A stretch of DNA of 64,000 nucleotides. It comes from Neodiprion pinetum. Its lineage: Eukaryota; Arthropoda; Insecta; Hymenoptera; Diprionidae. Position 1 is the stretch's first letter. Every line of letters begins with the position of its first letter. The DNA is taken from NCBI RefSeq assembly GCF_021155775.2, contig NC_060235.2, forward strand, positions 37,798,607-37,862,606. The letters are read 5' to 3'. The notes beneath the pieces are model-generated. The model worked only from the letters and a program-made list of their open reading frames with translations. It did not search any database and was not told where the DNA came from. Shown in pieces: positions 51,163 to 62,700 of this stretch. Position numbers and translations under genes: made by a program.

Positions 51163-54100
51163 CTGCGGGAATCGAGAAGAAGAGGAGGAAGTCAGGATTT
51201 GCGATACTGACGCGAAACGCCGGGGCGGGGTTGAAGTTACGAAGTTGAAAAGTTCCGAAAACGCCTAATTCCAAATTATTTACTCGCGAAATCCGAAGTA
51301 AAAGAACCAAACTTTCAAAAAACAACAAAGTTCCGAAATGCAGGATTCCGATAATTCAAGTTACGATAGAATAAAACTGCGAAAAATCAAGTTTTGATAG
51401 AGTGAAATTCCGAAAGTCAAAACATACTCACGCAGCGTAGTATACTCGACGAGTTGGTCGGAATTTCGATGTTTCAGATTTTTTAAGTTTCTCATTTTCG
51501 CAATTTCGGAACTTTGACTTGTCGGAGTTACGCCCTTTCGGAACTTTGAGCTTCGGTTTCCGGACCATTCGAAACTTTGATGACTTTCAAAGCTTGATTT
51601 CTTTATTTTAAGTTTCGCCACCAAAAAATATGGAATTTGGCGCTTTCGGAACCTTTCAAATTTTAAACTTCAACCCTGCCCCGAAACGTCTCTCGTTCAA
51701 CTCACCGATTATCATCCAAATCGTGAATCTGACCAGTGTCAGGATGCTCAGCTTGAATATTAGGTACATGTTCACCGTCACCGCGATCGCCGGCACAAAC
51801 GGAAGTCCCGGAGTCATGAACATCAGGCTATTCCTGAAAATAAAATAATTTTGGATTTCATGTTACTTTCATTTCACTTCCATGTCTGAACTGCTCCGGT
51901 ATAACAACTTCTTTATAGATCCATGATCGAGTGTGAGAGAGATCATTTAGAAAAAAAAAGAAATTAAGGAGACAATCGTAACGTTCGGCTAAATATGTAC
52001 ATTGAAATTACAGTGTTTTCTTTTTTTTGTTCTCTAGACAGCAGAATTTGACTTCGCACTAATGTGATTTTAGTTTTTTTTTTTTTTGGTTTCTGACCAA
52101 TCACGAATCAGTCCCAAGATTTACCGAATCAGCGAATCACTTCGCATCTTTGCGGCGTATTTACGCACTGCTTAGCTGATTTTGTATAATAAAGTAAAAA
52201 TGACAGGTATTACCTGTTTTGGGGTTTTCTGCTGATGGCCAGTAGGACTCCGATTATTGCAAATAGGAAAATGAAGGTCAACAGCGTCGTGAAGGTCCCC
52301 ATATTACCTGCGGGCGATTGATTTGAAGAAGATAATAAAATCGTATCTACGATCCTGTCGTACACTGATTAATTATTATCGAAACAAATCCCTTGTCAAT
52401 AAATTTACAGTTGCTAAAAAATTCTGTCAAACGCGTACCTATCGTTACAGAAACGTTTCAAATATCGTTAGGGTTACAAGTAAACGTGGTACAAGTAACT
52501 AGACATATAGAATAAATATATTTAGAGAGATTAGCGTTTCGAATGATCGCACAGTAATTAGCGCGACTAATTTATACGAAATTTCAAAGGCAAAGAGCTG
52601 TAGTTACGGATCTGCAATAACCGCGATACGACGATTCCATGAATTTCGCACCCTCTAGTTGCTTTATTGCTTTGAGTTAGTAAAACTCACCCATTCCGCA
52701 GACGATGATCAAGTCGAATATCAGAATTAATATATACAGCACGCCGACCATCTTCATAACGTAACGACCGGAGGCCTCAGTCGCTGGCCCCCTGTCAACC
52801 CAAGGGAATATCGCTGGACAGAGGTACTGCGCTGCCTGAGGGATACGGAGAGAGGAAGAGAGAGAGAGAGAGAGAGTTTAATTAGCTTAATTATACCAAG
52901 CCTCCATCGACACGGCTCTAATTGCGACACTCCGTATTTTCAAGTAAAACACAGCCCAAGAGAAAACTGCGTGCTGTTACATTTGAAATTCAATGTCACG
53001 GTGTAACTTCTTTGTTTTCATGTGGGTGCTCCTTGAAAAGATGATTTTTGAATTTCTACCAGTTCGTTCATCGAATCGGTTACAGATAGTTAAAAAATGA
53101 TTCCTTAATTATTTCACATTTTTGTCCGAACTCTAACCCGTGCCTGTAAGAGGGTGGATTTCCCCATTTAACCATTTCAGGGATACATTAAATCTGCTCA
53201 ACGGATTTTGATGAAAATTGCTACAGCGGGGATTCTTCGGTCGCTGATTATCAATTGGAACTTGAAATTTGAAAATTCTAAACGTCGGATCGAATGTGGC
53301 AGACCAAAATTCAAAATTTCATTCCATTTTGATGAAACTCCATATTCAAGGGTTTTTGAGGTCACTGATTACGAATCTGAACTTTTATTCCCAAAATTGA
53401 AAACCGTGGATTCAATATGGTAACATCAAGTGACTATTGGGTTTTTTGTCTCTCATATTGGTTCCGTCGTTTTGAATTTTGTAATTTCGAGTTCAGATTC
53501 GTAAATGGCGACCCAAGGAATCTCCTTAAACCGAATTTTATCGAAATCTGTTCGGTACATTTAATGTACCCCCGAAATGGTCAAATCGGAAAATCCGCCC
53601 TCTTGCGGGCACGGATTAGAGTTGAGATAAAAATCTGAACAAATTAGGGAATCATTTTTGAATTATTTGGAGCCGATTTCGGGCCGGGCCGTTCGAAATT
53701 CAAAAATGACCTCTTTAAGGACCACCCTAGTGCACATACGGATATGGTGCCTACATATTATGCACACACCTAACAAATAACGTCGAAGACTACTTGAATT
53801 CCCAAATTTTTACGAACATAACGCACAGCCTATCCACCCAATTTTCACCGCACCTTAATCGATGAAATACGGAATCACGTAGTCGGGTCGTAAGGATAGT
53901 ATATATAGGTATATATATATGTATGTATACGATAATCATTCGCTATTCATAAATTCATGTATTCACAAATGCAAGGTATAATATATTAGCCTATGTATAC
54001 GAATTGAGCAAAAATGCTCTAAAATTTATTATTACAGGGAAACGAGGTAACGAAATTATTCGTAAAAATCGGAGGCCGAAGTTGTCGAAGCGGAAACGGT

Positions 54101-57100
54101 CAAAGTCCGTGTATAAAATACGAGATTTCGCAATTTAAAATTCTGAAATGCCCCGCTAAGTCGAGAATCGAATGACGCGAATACCTGGAGACGACGCTGA
54201 AGGTAGCTCAAGGGTGGTCCGATTATCGGCGTGTTCCCGGGGTACTGATGACTGCTTCCGCAACTGGAGCCGGCAGCAGCGGCGTGAACACTGCCGTAGA
54301 ATTTGTTTTCCGTGCGATCGCTGACGAGATACTGATCGTCCTTTCCCAGCCCTACGTCGTCCTCCTCGCCGCCGTAAGTGTCGTCGGAGTCTGGGGATGA
54401 GCTGTTGCACCTCCTCGTGATCCTCCGTACCTGCGGTGAAACGACGATCAAAGATCGCATGCACGATCGAAGGGCAATCACACGGTCACCCGAAAACCCG
54501 TTACCATAACACGCTGGTTGTTCCCGGGGGCGGCTTCCGCCGGTGCACCGGAAATCGGGTTCAGCGCCGTCGTCAGCTGATCAGGCCTAAGGTCCTTGCC
54601 ATAGGCCACCTGGCCATTGGACTGGGCTTCCTTCGTCGGCGATCTGCAAGGCGTTCGAAGACTCTGGGGAAGCAGCTCGACGAGGTTCGTGGAGTGCGGC
54701 TGGTACCTCAGGATCAGGACGCAGGTCGATACCAGCGTGTAGGCGAGAAGGGTGCCTGGAAAGGGTGCGAGGTTCCATTCCAGCTTCGTCCCATTTTCGT
54801 CTCACAGTAACACTCACCTATCGACATCATCTCGACGAGGACCTCAAGCTGTATCAACAACGCGGCGAAAGCTGCGCAGATACCGGACACGAAGGTGGCC
54901 AAAGCCGGAGTCCCAGTCGTCGGCCAAACTTGACTCAGTGTCCTGGAAAACGGCAGATTCCGGCATAGGGTTAACAGGCCCAGTGAACGAAGGATCGTAT
55001 TGACATCGTCGTGCATGTATGTATGTGTACGGTGAGTTTCTCTGTCCTCCGGAACGATACTTGCGCCTTATTCAACCAACTGGAGTTACAGCTTTCATTT
55101 CAGCTTGAGCGTCGTATCCTGCCAGTCATCGCAAACGTCGAATACCATTTGTTTTGACAGTGTCGAATATCATTTGATAAGATAACGTCGAATATGTCGA
55201 ATACCATTTATTACGATAACGTGGAATATGTCGAATATCATTTGTTTTGATAACGTGGCATATGTTGAATATCACTTGTTTTGACAGCGTGGAAGACGTG
55301 GAATATCATTTGTTTTGACAGCGTCAAATATCGTTTCTTTTGACAGTTTCGAATATCATTTGTTTTGACACCTTCGATTATCGTTTGTTTTGACAATGTC
55401 GAATATCGTCTGTTTTGACAACGTCGAATATCGTTTGTTTTGACAACGTCGAATATCGTTTGTTTTGACAATGTCGAATATCGTCTGTTTTGACAACGTC
55501 GAATATCGTTTGTTTTGACAATGTCGAATATCGTCTGTTTTGACAACGTCGAATATCGTTTGTTTTGACAACGTCGAATATCGTTTGTTTTGACAATGTC
55601 GAATATCGTCTGTTTTGACAACGTCGAATATCGTTTGTTTTGACAACGTCGAATATCGTTTGTTTCGACACCTTCAGTTATCGTTATTTTCGACAGCGTC
55701 AAATATCGTTTGTTTTAACAGCGTCGAACATCATTTGTTTTGACAACGTTTGGAATGGCCAAGACGAGATACGATGCTCAACCTCTAGCGAGAGCTATAA
55801 CTTTGGTTGCTTGAATAAGGCGCACGCAGCTTTCGGCGAATAGATAAACTCACTTATATAATATATGGAAGCTTTTCTTCGATTGAATGTTCATTCGCTG
55901 TTGCATGCAGCTGCACCTAACACGCGGCTCGGTGCGAACTCACCGGAATATCAGACCGTCCTGGGCCATCGAGTAGACGATCCTTGGCATGGGAAACATG
56001 CTGCCGAACATTGAGACCGTCAGTCCTGCCAATGCACCGACGGCCACGATGTACTTGCACTTGTAGGCGCCCACCTCACCGAACATCTCCACTAATGCAG
56101 AGTCCTGGTCTACCTGATCGTACGGAACTGTAAAGCGGAGAGACTCGTCTGAGCTTTGTGCTTGAGAGTTTACGACCCGTCGCGTTTCAACGTTTCGCCG
56201 ATAATGCTTCCGCACACTTCTAGCGAAGATGCGGAGACAACATAATAAGAATTACATGACCCTGCAACTTTTCACGTTACGTTACGAAGGGTCGTATGTC
56301 AGCGCGCTTACGACCACATTCCATTTCAGGCTGCACGCGATATACTTTTACACCGGTGCAATACGGCAAAATATGCTCTTCAAGTTCGACAATTCTGCAA
56401 ATCGTAAAAATCACGTACCTGTAACGGTTAATTTTTTAACTAGAACGACTTTTTATACTCGACTGGAAACAGGGTTTATACACTTACCGTTTCACGGACA
56501 AATTATTCGTCGAGCTTGGACGAAACTGTAGCCAACATAATAATGATTTCCACTAAAGATATTATAAAATATTTGATATTATCAATGAAATAGTTGGTAA
56601 TTCACTATTTCTGGTGACCTCTGCCGATTAATAACAGTTTTACCCAAGCCCCTCTTTGTTATTCTCAAATGCCGATATAGCAGTTATGCTACGGGTTACA
56701 CGTACGAAATTTTTGATCCGTGTCATTCGATCCGTGAAAATTTGATCTTAAAAAAAGGCACCATTACGCGCCACTTGAAATGAATAGAATATCACAGCCG
56801 TTAACACAAAGAATGTTTACTGCGTATCTACGCTACGTCGACACGCGTTATAGACTGGATAACAGCCTGTCACAGCGCCTGTTAAACATATTCAGCGCTG
56901 CGAACGTGTGAAACGAACCCCTTGCAAATTAAGGGATGAACTCTGGGAAATCGCGCACGTGCCTGATATGATACACCGTCATTGTAATATTCTAAACAGC
57001 TTCCATTTCGATGGTTTGACACTTTGCAGAATGCGATGAAACAATCTTGGCAGGATGCAAGTACCCATTCAAGTTGTGCTTCACCCTGGAGGTTTCGAGG

Positions 57101-59796
57101 CTCAAACTGGCGAGTATTTACGATAAACTTTGAACCAATACAACGCGTAAAATTTACGAATAAACACCGTAAGTAATGATATACTTCAGGGGTGTTGCTG
57201 TACACGCTTATACCGTAAAATGCGTTTGCAAACACGGGGAAAATTGCATAGGGAAAAAATTACCAATCAACGTGAGAACCATGCTGCTGGTCACGTACGC
57301 GATGAGGATAATGACCAGTGACGAGACGATGGCGAGAGGTATGCTTCTCTTTGGATTCGTCGCCTCTTCTCCCGTCGTTGCTATGATGTCGAATCCTATA
57401 AACGCGTAGAAACACGTAGCGGCGCCAGTAAAAACCTGGAAAAGTAACGTGGATGTTTTTTTTTTTTTTACATCCGACTTGGTCGCACTCTAAATTTCAC
57501 ATTACATACGCCCTGGTTTATCCTCGTCGTACAAGACTATTCGCTTTCACTTGGTTTAGCTCTTATCTCTCCGAACGACGTCATTTGTCGCTCAAACCCC
57601 GCGACCGAGGCGTATATTCTACTTCGGTTTTCAGTCGGCCTTATGGGGTATTAAATTTCACCCTGTGTCGAGTTACGGTCGGGAGCAAAGCCGCGGATCG
57701 CATACGCCATTGTATGCCTGTATACGATATGTAAATTGTATGATATACACGCGTCACGACGAGAATTTGCGTACGTTCGAAATTTCCACGAAAGGACACA
57801 GACGTATCGAATTTATCGAGCTTTACCCACGATACGCCGATATCTTCGTATCTATGCTTCGATAGAAAAATTCTACCTATCAATTTTCGTTCTTTATACA
57901 TCTGTTATGATATGGTTGCCGTTGTTTTCTCTACTGAAATTTCTGCTTTGTAAATTAGCTATCTCGTCCCTCTCCCAACAACGGATAATTAATATTTCAT
58001 CCTTGAAGCTGCTGAGTGCCTTACGGTCGTTTTCGCATTTTCAGCCGCCTCTCGCGAAGCGAGACCCCGATTTATAAACACTCGTTAAAATACATTTCCT
58101 TCACTAAATCAAGTCCAAGTCTTGCATCCACCTTTGCTTTCCTCCGCTTCTTCTTCTTCTTCTACTTCTTCTCGTACTTCTCCCGACGGAATTTTGAAAT
58201 TCAGAAAAATTTACCACTCTAGTAGGGATTATTTTTTATATTCTTTTTTTCTCTCTCTTCCACTATTCCTCTTTCTCTTTCTACACGTCTAAAAGAAAGA
58301 CCTGGTCAATTATTTCGTCCCCAGCTACCGAGGATGAGGAGAATTTGTCTCGAAAAAATTATATTTCTCCACACTAGTCTCGTCTCAACAAGTTAAATTA
58401 CGGTTCGTCGAAGACCCGTCGCAGTCTTGACCCAATAAATATAGGCTGCGGATCAGAAACGAACGTTGGAGAGAAGACGTATAAAACAATGCGAAGGTTG
58501 AGGGAAACGCGCGTTTCGTTCGCACGATGAATTTCGTTGTAGATACTGCCTGTTTCGGTCCGTGAATATCAGGCATTGATTAAAAGTTTCGAAAGGAACG
58601 AGTCGAGGGATGATACCGGGTAATGTGAATGCCATGAACGCGTTTCAATTTATTTGACATAGAATAAACAGGGATACCGGAGCTTTGTAGGTCGCGTAAA
58701 ATAATCGGATAAGCCCAGCTTACACTGTTATACAGGTGGAATTTTACAATATCGAACGCTCCGCCGCTTCCTTCCTCCTGTATGTGAAACTTTTCTATTG
58801 TTTCGCTTTGATAAAGTAGACGGTGTTTGCCCCCGGGGCAAATGCTGCGACCTCCCTAGTTTTCCCGGACCGCGGAGTCTACTTATTTCTCCTTATTTTT
58901 CCCCCGTTTGTATTAGGTGCACGCGATGTTTGGCTTGCGGTAATTCCTTGTCCACTGGCGATTAAAGAAGACACACAAAAACAGAAAAAAAAAAAAACAC
59001 AGATAACATCCCGATTACGAGACGCTACATTGAGTCATTATATTCCACCAAACTTTCAGCACATATTATACTGTCATCAAAAAAAAATATTACCCATGGT
59101 TTTTTTTTTTTTTTTACCTACAAAAAGTCTAATCTTTCTAAATATAATTGGTTCGTTTTTGAATAGACTTTCACAGTAAACGGTAGAAATAGAGATTTTT
59201 TCAGACTTTTTTCTAAACAGTAAAATTATTGTACTCAGAGAAATACTTGAGAAAACTCTATATCTTTTTTTTTTCATCCAAAAAACGTGACTTTTCGGCT
59301 ATTGTAGGAAATTCATTCAAAATTGAACCCCAAATTTCGAAATTATCAAACTTTTTTGTACCCACTACAAAAAGTACTACAGGTAACGTTTTGGCATTAG
59401 ATCGCTCAGCTGTAGTTATTGTTATTAGCAGTAAAAAAAAACCCTTTGGAATTTTTCAACTCCTGAGTAAATCGTCCTTTCTGTTTCAGCCCGTCATCGA
59501 GTCCTTTAAAAGTTTTCTCTGGAACGGTATTCGCTCGAAGTCGGCCTGTAATCGACGGCGAAATTGTGTGACAATGAGTATGCTCACCCCGCTCCAACCG
59601 TATGGAAGGAAACCCTTGTGCTCGGACCAGTTACTCGTATCAACGTAGAACATTCCGGCGGCCATGACGAATACCCAGACAGCGAGATTAACGGCGTTCA
59701 AGACGTTGTTGAATACGAGGGACTTCTTGACGCCAGCAGCGAGGAGTATCATCATCAGGACGGTGATGACAAAGGCGAGGAAATCCGGTGGGTGTC
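50822..59796 (-). CDS. Cationic amino acid transporter (SLC7/CAT type), 3' ten exons, 5' end outside window
   Basis: Ten minus-strand exons (59588-59796, 57264-57435, 55944-56127, 54818-54942, 54505-54755, 54185-54430, 52691-52835, 52214-52307, 51706-51833, 50822-51162) have GT-AG borders and matching phases, and join to 1895 coding bases: a partial codon, 630 residues and a stop. Diagnostic motifs are GFDIIATTGEEATNP, GSMFPMPRIVYSMAQDG, EMMSIGTLLAYTLVS and LPFVPAIAVTVN, all typical of the CAT branch of the APC superfamily. By family knowledge it is a multi-helix membrane carrier for amino acids, usually arginine and lysine; the motifs also fit SLC7A14-like members, whose location can be lysosomal, so substrate and membrane are inferred only. 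A hydrophilic loop of about 130 residues separates the TM block in exons 1-5 from that in exons 7-10. The N-terminal helices and start codon are missing and should lie beyond 64000. Confidence 0.95.
51215..51695. mobile_element. Foldback repeat with CGGGGCGGGGTTGAA end, copy 2, inside a transporter intron
   Basis: The left end CCGGGGCGGGGTTGAAGTTA pairs with the right end, whose reverse complement begins TTTCGGGGCAGGGTTGAAG. Inverted arms are about 50 bases or more, with internal TTCCGAA motifs. It occupies nearly the whole intron 51163-51705 between the last two transporter exons. Confidence 0.75.
51706..51833 (-). CDS. CAT transporter exon with LPFVPAIAVTVN
   Basis: The acceptor is TATTTTCAG and the donor G-GTGAGT. 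There are 42 full codons. It reads NSLMFMTPGLPFVPAIAVTV, then NMYLIFKLSILTLVRFTIW, the penultimate helix pair of CAT proteins. The following 543-base intron is almost filled by a foldback element. Confidence 0.95.
52214..52307 (-). CDS. CAT transporter exon: short helix exon
   Basis: The acceptor is CGCCCGCAG and the donor CAG-GTAATA. There are 30 full codons with split codons on both sides. It reads NMGTFTTLLTFIFLFAIIGV and ends ISRKPQN, one membrane helix followed by the basic QNR-N segment that continues in the next exon. Confidence 0.94.
52691..52835 (-). CDS. CAT transporter exon: loop end and helix
   Basis: The acceptor is TATCCCTCAG and the donor G-GTGAGT. There are 48 codons plus one base. 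It starts AAQYLCPAIFPWVDRGPATE, then SGRYVMKMVG and a strongly hydrophobic helix ending DLIIVCGM. A (GA)n microsatellite lies directly upstream in the intron at 52849-52876. Confidence 0.94.
52849..52876. repeat. (GA)n microsatellite next to a splice acceptor
   Basis: On the minus strand this is a CT tract ending about 14 bases upstream of the acceptor of exon 52691-52835, so it extends that exon's pyrimidine tract. Confidence 0.88.
53023..53730. mobile_element. Foldback element with AGGGTGGTCC-type ends in a transporter intron
   Basis: The left end TGGGTGCTCCTTGAAAAG pairs with the right end, reverse complement AGGGTGGTCCTTAAAGAG. Arms of about 350 bases share TTTTTGAATTTC, AATGATTCC-TAATT and a GTGCC-GTAAGAGGG-GGATTT stretch. 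It lies in the intron 52836-54184. Confidence 0.78.
54185..54430 (-). CDS. CAT transporter exon: hydrophilic acidic/serine loop
   Basis: The acceptor is TTTCACCGCAG and the donor CTCCAG-GTATTC. The exon is exactly 82 codons in phase 0. It is wholly hydrophilic, with SSSPDSDDTYGGEEDD, KDDQYLVSDRTENKFYGS, an alanine run and a terminal GPPLSYLQRRLQ. No helix is present. Because it is a symmetric phase 0 exon, skipping would keep the frame. The serine/acidic patches could be casein-kinase-like phosphorylation sites; that is inference. Confidence 0.9.
54505..54755 (-). CDS. CAT transporter exon: end of helix and start of hydrophilic loop
   Basis: The acceptor is TTTCCAG and the donor ATG-GTAACG. 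There are 83 full codons. It starts TLLAYTLVSTCVLILRYQPH and continues STNLVELLPQSLRTP, a match to insect CAT proteins, then becomes a polar, Pro/Ala/Asn-rich cytoplasmic loop ending NNQRVM. It is spliced in phase 0 across a 74-base intron to the next loop exon. Confidence 0.94.
54818..54942 (-). CDS. CAT transporter exon (TPALATFVSG helix to EMMSI)
   Basis: The acceptor is TTTTCCAG and the donor TAG-GTGAGT. It has 41 full codons with a split codon at each end. It reads TLSQVWPTTGTPALATFVSG, then a helix, then LEVLVEMMSI. The intron to the next exon is only 62 bases (54756-54817). Confidence 0.94.
55133..55757. repeat. 25-bp tandem array in a transporter intron
   Basis: About 24 units of 25 bases follow the pattern GACAAYGTCGAATATCG plus TYTGTTTT. 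The central block from about 55391 is nearly identical and alternates two unit types; both edges are degenerate, with some longer units. It sits inside the intron 54943-55943. Because 25 is not a multiple of three, the minus strand is open in all three frames, so the long minus ORFs here are artefacts. Confidence 0.92.
55944..56127 (-). CDS. CAT transporter exon with FPMPRIVYSMAQDG
   Basis: The acceptor is TTTACAG and the donor CG-GTGAGT. A split valine is followed by 60 codons and two bases. It reads PYDQVDQDSALVEMF, YKCKYIVAVGALAGLTVS, then GSMFPMPRIVYSMAQDGLIF. The FPMPR and AQDGL(I/L)F elements are hallmark residues of CAT proteins. The intron on its 3' side holds a 25-bp tandem array. 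Confidence 0.95.
57264..57435 (-). CDS. CAT transporter exon with GFDIIATTGEE core
   Basis: The acceptor is TTTTCCAG and the donor G-GTAATT. There are 57 codons plus one base. The exon starts VFTGAATCFYAFIGFD and carries GFDIIATTGEEATNP followed by KRSIPLAIVSSL and a helix ending SSMVLTLI. The GFD-x-x-ATTGEE-x-x-NP stretch is the best family signature in the window and is part of the substrate-handling core of APC transporters. Confidence 0.95.
57436..59587 (-). other. Transporter intron, 2152 bases
   Basis: The largest intron of the visible transporter gene. It holds TTC-rich runs (58148-58175) and T/A runs near 58985-59115, and no recognised element. Confidence 0.85.
59588..59796 (-). CDS. 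CAT transporter exon: two membrane helices (first exon in window)
   Basis: The exon follows a TTTCAG acceptor and ends with GGG before GTGAGC. It begins with two bases of a codon finished from an exon outside the window, then 69 codons. It reads HPPDFLAFVITVLMM, then VKKSLVFNNVLNAVN, AVWVFVMAAGMFYVD and FLPYGWSG, giving two hydrophobic helices joined by the KKS-FNN-LNA segment that is highly conserved in CAT proteins. The next exon joins in phase 0 at the Gly-Val junction, as in known family members. Confidence 0.93.
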
Positions 59797-62700
59797 CTGA
59801 AAGTTTAGAAATTCATCATCGCGTCGAGTATTGATCAACATATTTCTCTTCCTTTCAACGCAACGGCGACAATTCTCACCGTAAAACTTTGCGCAGAGAA
59901 TTTCCGCTGCAGATAAACGCTGTTTATCGAATTCTGACGTTATTGTCGCGCTTTTCTTTCATTCCGTGTAACCTGTCGTAACATTTTGCCATTGATTTTT
60001 CTTCGACAAGCTTTTCGATTCCTCTGAAGATTCGTACTTGTTCGAAAAAATGTATAAGTAACAAAAAGAAATTCGTCAATTGTGGCGAATTTATTTAACA
60101 CTCCTGTACGATTCTATAACGTGATGTTAAACCGTGTTAATTTTTTTTTTCTACATTTCTTTCCAAAAGTGGGAAAGTCTTTGAATTTTCTATTAAAGTT
60201 TTACCCATCTTTTTTCTCGGCAAAATTCGTATGTTTATCATGAATTTCTGATCTCCATTGTCCTGCAAACTGTAGACGCGTTGATAATTGATTCTTTATT
60301 CGTGTTGTTATACGCCGCGTACCTGGCATGAAATTGAAATCTGACTGTACGGAAATTCATTTTCATTCCCAAGAGTTCAGCAAAGTCTGTATACCGAAAA
60401 AAATTGTTTTAAAAGCAATTCATCCCGTTTGTTGATTAAACTACATCGCAGTTGTACCAAACACAGGCTCAAACTGAATTCCCAAGTTCATTTAGGTCAT
60501 TAAATTTTTAATAAGCTCGTTTGAATATTTTCGTTTCATCGACGAAAATGAACAAGCAGATCAACCTGCGAATAACTCGGTTGCTTGGAATCATACCAAA
60601 GTGGATGAAAAACAATGACCTAGTATTTTTAAATATTTTAAAAAGAGACTGCAAAACTCATTTTCAGGGCGAAAACTCCAAAATTCATCCGGAGACTTCC
60701 TCTGATCGTAACCATCGCACGATGTTATATTTTGAGGAGTTGCTGATCGAAATTTCTACCGTCGACCTTAATACACGAGCGGGCTTGGATCGTCGATTAA
60801 TTAGGGGCTGATCAATTTATTATACACGGTGTTCGGCGACTCGATACATCGGCCCAGGACCGGCGGTCATGCCTGGCTGCTTTTGCGGTCTGTATAATAA
60901 TTTTTGATACTTTATGGGAAAGTGGTTTATGGTATATCGGAAACGTCGAGGTCCGAGGCCCGCAGGGTTGGGTACATTGGAATCTCGTTAATTACTCAGA
61001 ATAGGGTCACTCGAAGCACTTCCGTTCACTCCACGGCAGCCAGCAGTCAACCTCCGTTCGATTGCCAGCTTCCGGAGGCAAAGTATAAAGCCGAATGGAC
61101 AATGCCAGGCTTCGATTGTTCTCCGGTGAGCGTAACATGGGTGTTTCAAATCAGGACAACATTGTGTATTTTCATTTTTTTTTTTTTTTTTTTTATTTCG
61201 GCGAGAAGAACGACATCTAAACACTATTTTTTACTGTTTTTTTTTCTAATTTTATTTAACGCAAAAAAACTTTCCCGAAGGATAAGACTTTCAGCCGAAA
61301 TGTAAGAGATGCCTCACAGCACGTAACTTTTTTTCATTTAATTAAATAACATGTTGAAAAAAAATTTACTTTTTCCACTTATTTCACGAAATTTTCCATA
61401 ACAACCGCGGGTACAGTCTTGTCTGGATGTAATTGTATGGATGATTAAATTCTCGTCAGGAATGACAATGCCTCTCTTTTACGTCGAAGCAACCAGAAAC
61501 CAGATGTTAGCATAATCAGGACTTTTTGTACTTTTTCTACAAAGTGGGAGACCGAAGCCGAACATCCTCGATATTGGAAAACAAATCCGATATTATTTAC
61601 ATTGAAATGAAGCCAGATCAACCGTCGAACCGTATTACCGGATGATTTTTTCAAATACTACGAAATAAGTGTAACGACGAGGAAGAGTCAATGCATATAC
61701 CATGAGGGACCTCGTACAGACTTGAACTGAAAATCATGTTGTTTGAAAGGGTTTTTCGTAGCTTCCGACCTTGATACATCAAGGAGAGCAGAATATTTTT
61801 CCAATCTAAAAAAGTCTGCTGCATACATTACGATGGAAGAGCCACGCGGAGAGCAGAAAAAGAGCAGATTTTACTCAATACTGCAGGAAAAAAGGGACAC
61901 ATCAAGGCTTGTGGTTAAAAAAAAAAAAAAAAACATATGTATTAGTTATATTTTTCTATACATTGTGCTTTTCACTGTTTCTCGAGTAAATTCTATATTT
62001 TACGAAGGGAATTTTATTATAATATCTGCTACGTCCCTCTTTTTCTGCAGTATTTTGTAAAATCTGCTCTTTCATTATCTCCATGGAGTCAAACCACAAA
62101 TGCACATGTCGCCATTTGAACAGCGGCTTGTACAAACGAAGAGAGCGAGAGAGTAATCCGGAAACGGAATGGCCAGGGCGGAATTTCTCTTCCCGTTTTT
62201 CAACCCCTGCTGAATTACAATGACACGGGAAGAAGATTAGGGCCCAAAAGGAAGAAAAGAGCCGCATCGCATTGTAGACGGGCGGTCGGGTACGGAGTGT
62301 GAAACAAGCTTTTGCCACGACGATCAATGCCGTCCACAGGTGCCGGCGGATTGGCTTTTCGCGCAGACGCGAGAAAGCGTGTGTCGCAATCGCGATTATT
62401 CGTATCTGTCCGTGTACGTATGCGTATACGTGCATTCGCATGCCTTTTCTATCGTCTAGCCGCGTTGCGACTTTGTCGCGATCACCGAACACCCCGAGGG
62501 TTATTTTTAACACCTTATCGCGGGGTCCGCGCGGAGAATCCGTAGAATTTTTCCGCGGAAAGAGAAATATCGGATTCCAGAATCGTCTGAGGCGGAAATT
62601 CCACTTGACATCGAAATCGCGACGTCATTCTCGGGGATTTACGATTCTCTGCGATCTTTATTCCGGAGACTTTTGTCCCTGCGGCGAGATTTGAGGGACG

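Noticed and set aside
50888..51268. 126-codon plus ORF
   Set aside because: It is the antisense shadow of the transporter's terminal exon.
54436..54810. 124-codon plus ORF
   Set aside because: Antisense shadow of the transporter exon 54505-54755.
55238..55702. 154-codon minus ORF with a 25-residue period and two overlapping ORFs in other frames
   Set aside because: Product of the 25-bp tandem array inside an intron; all three frames are open for the same reason.
55133..55757. CRISPR-like regular repeats
   Set aside because: Units are contiguous with no unique spacers, and the genome is eukaryotic.
61956..62513. 185-codon minus ORF
   Set aside because: Crosses an inverted repeat, has no domain, and does not match the missing transporter N-terminus.
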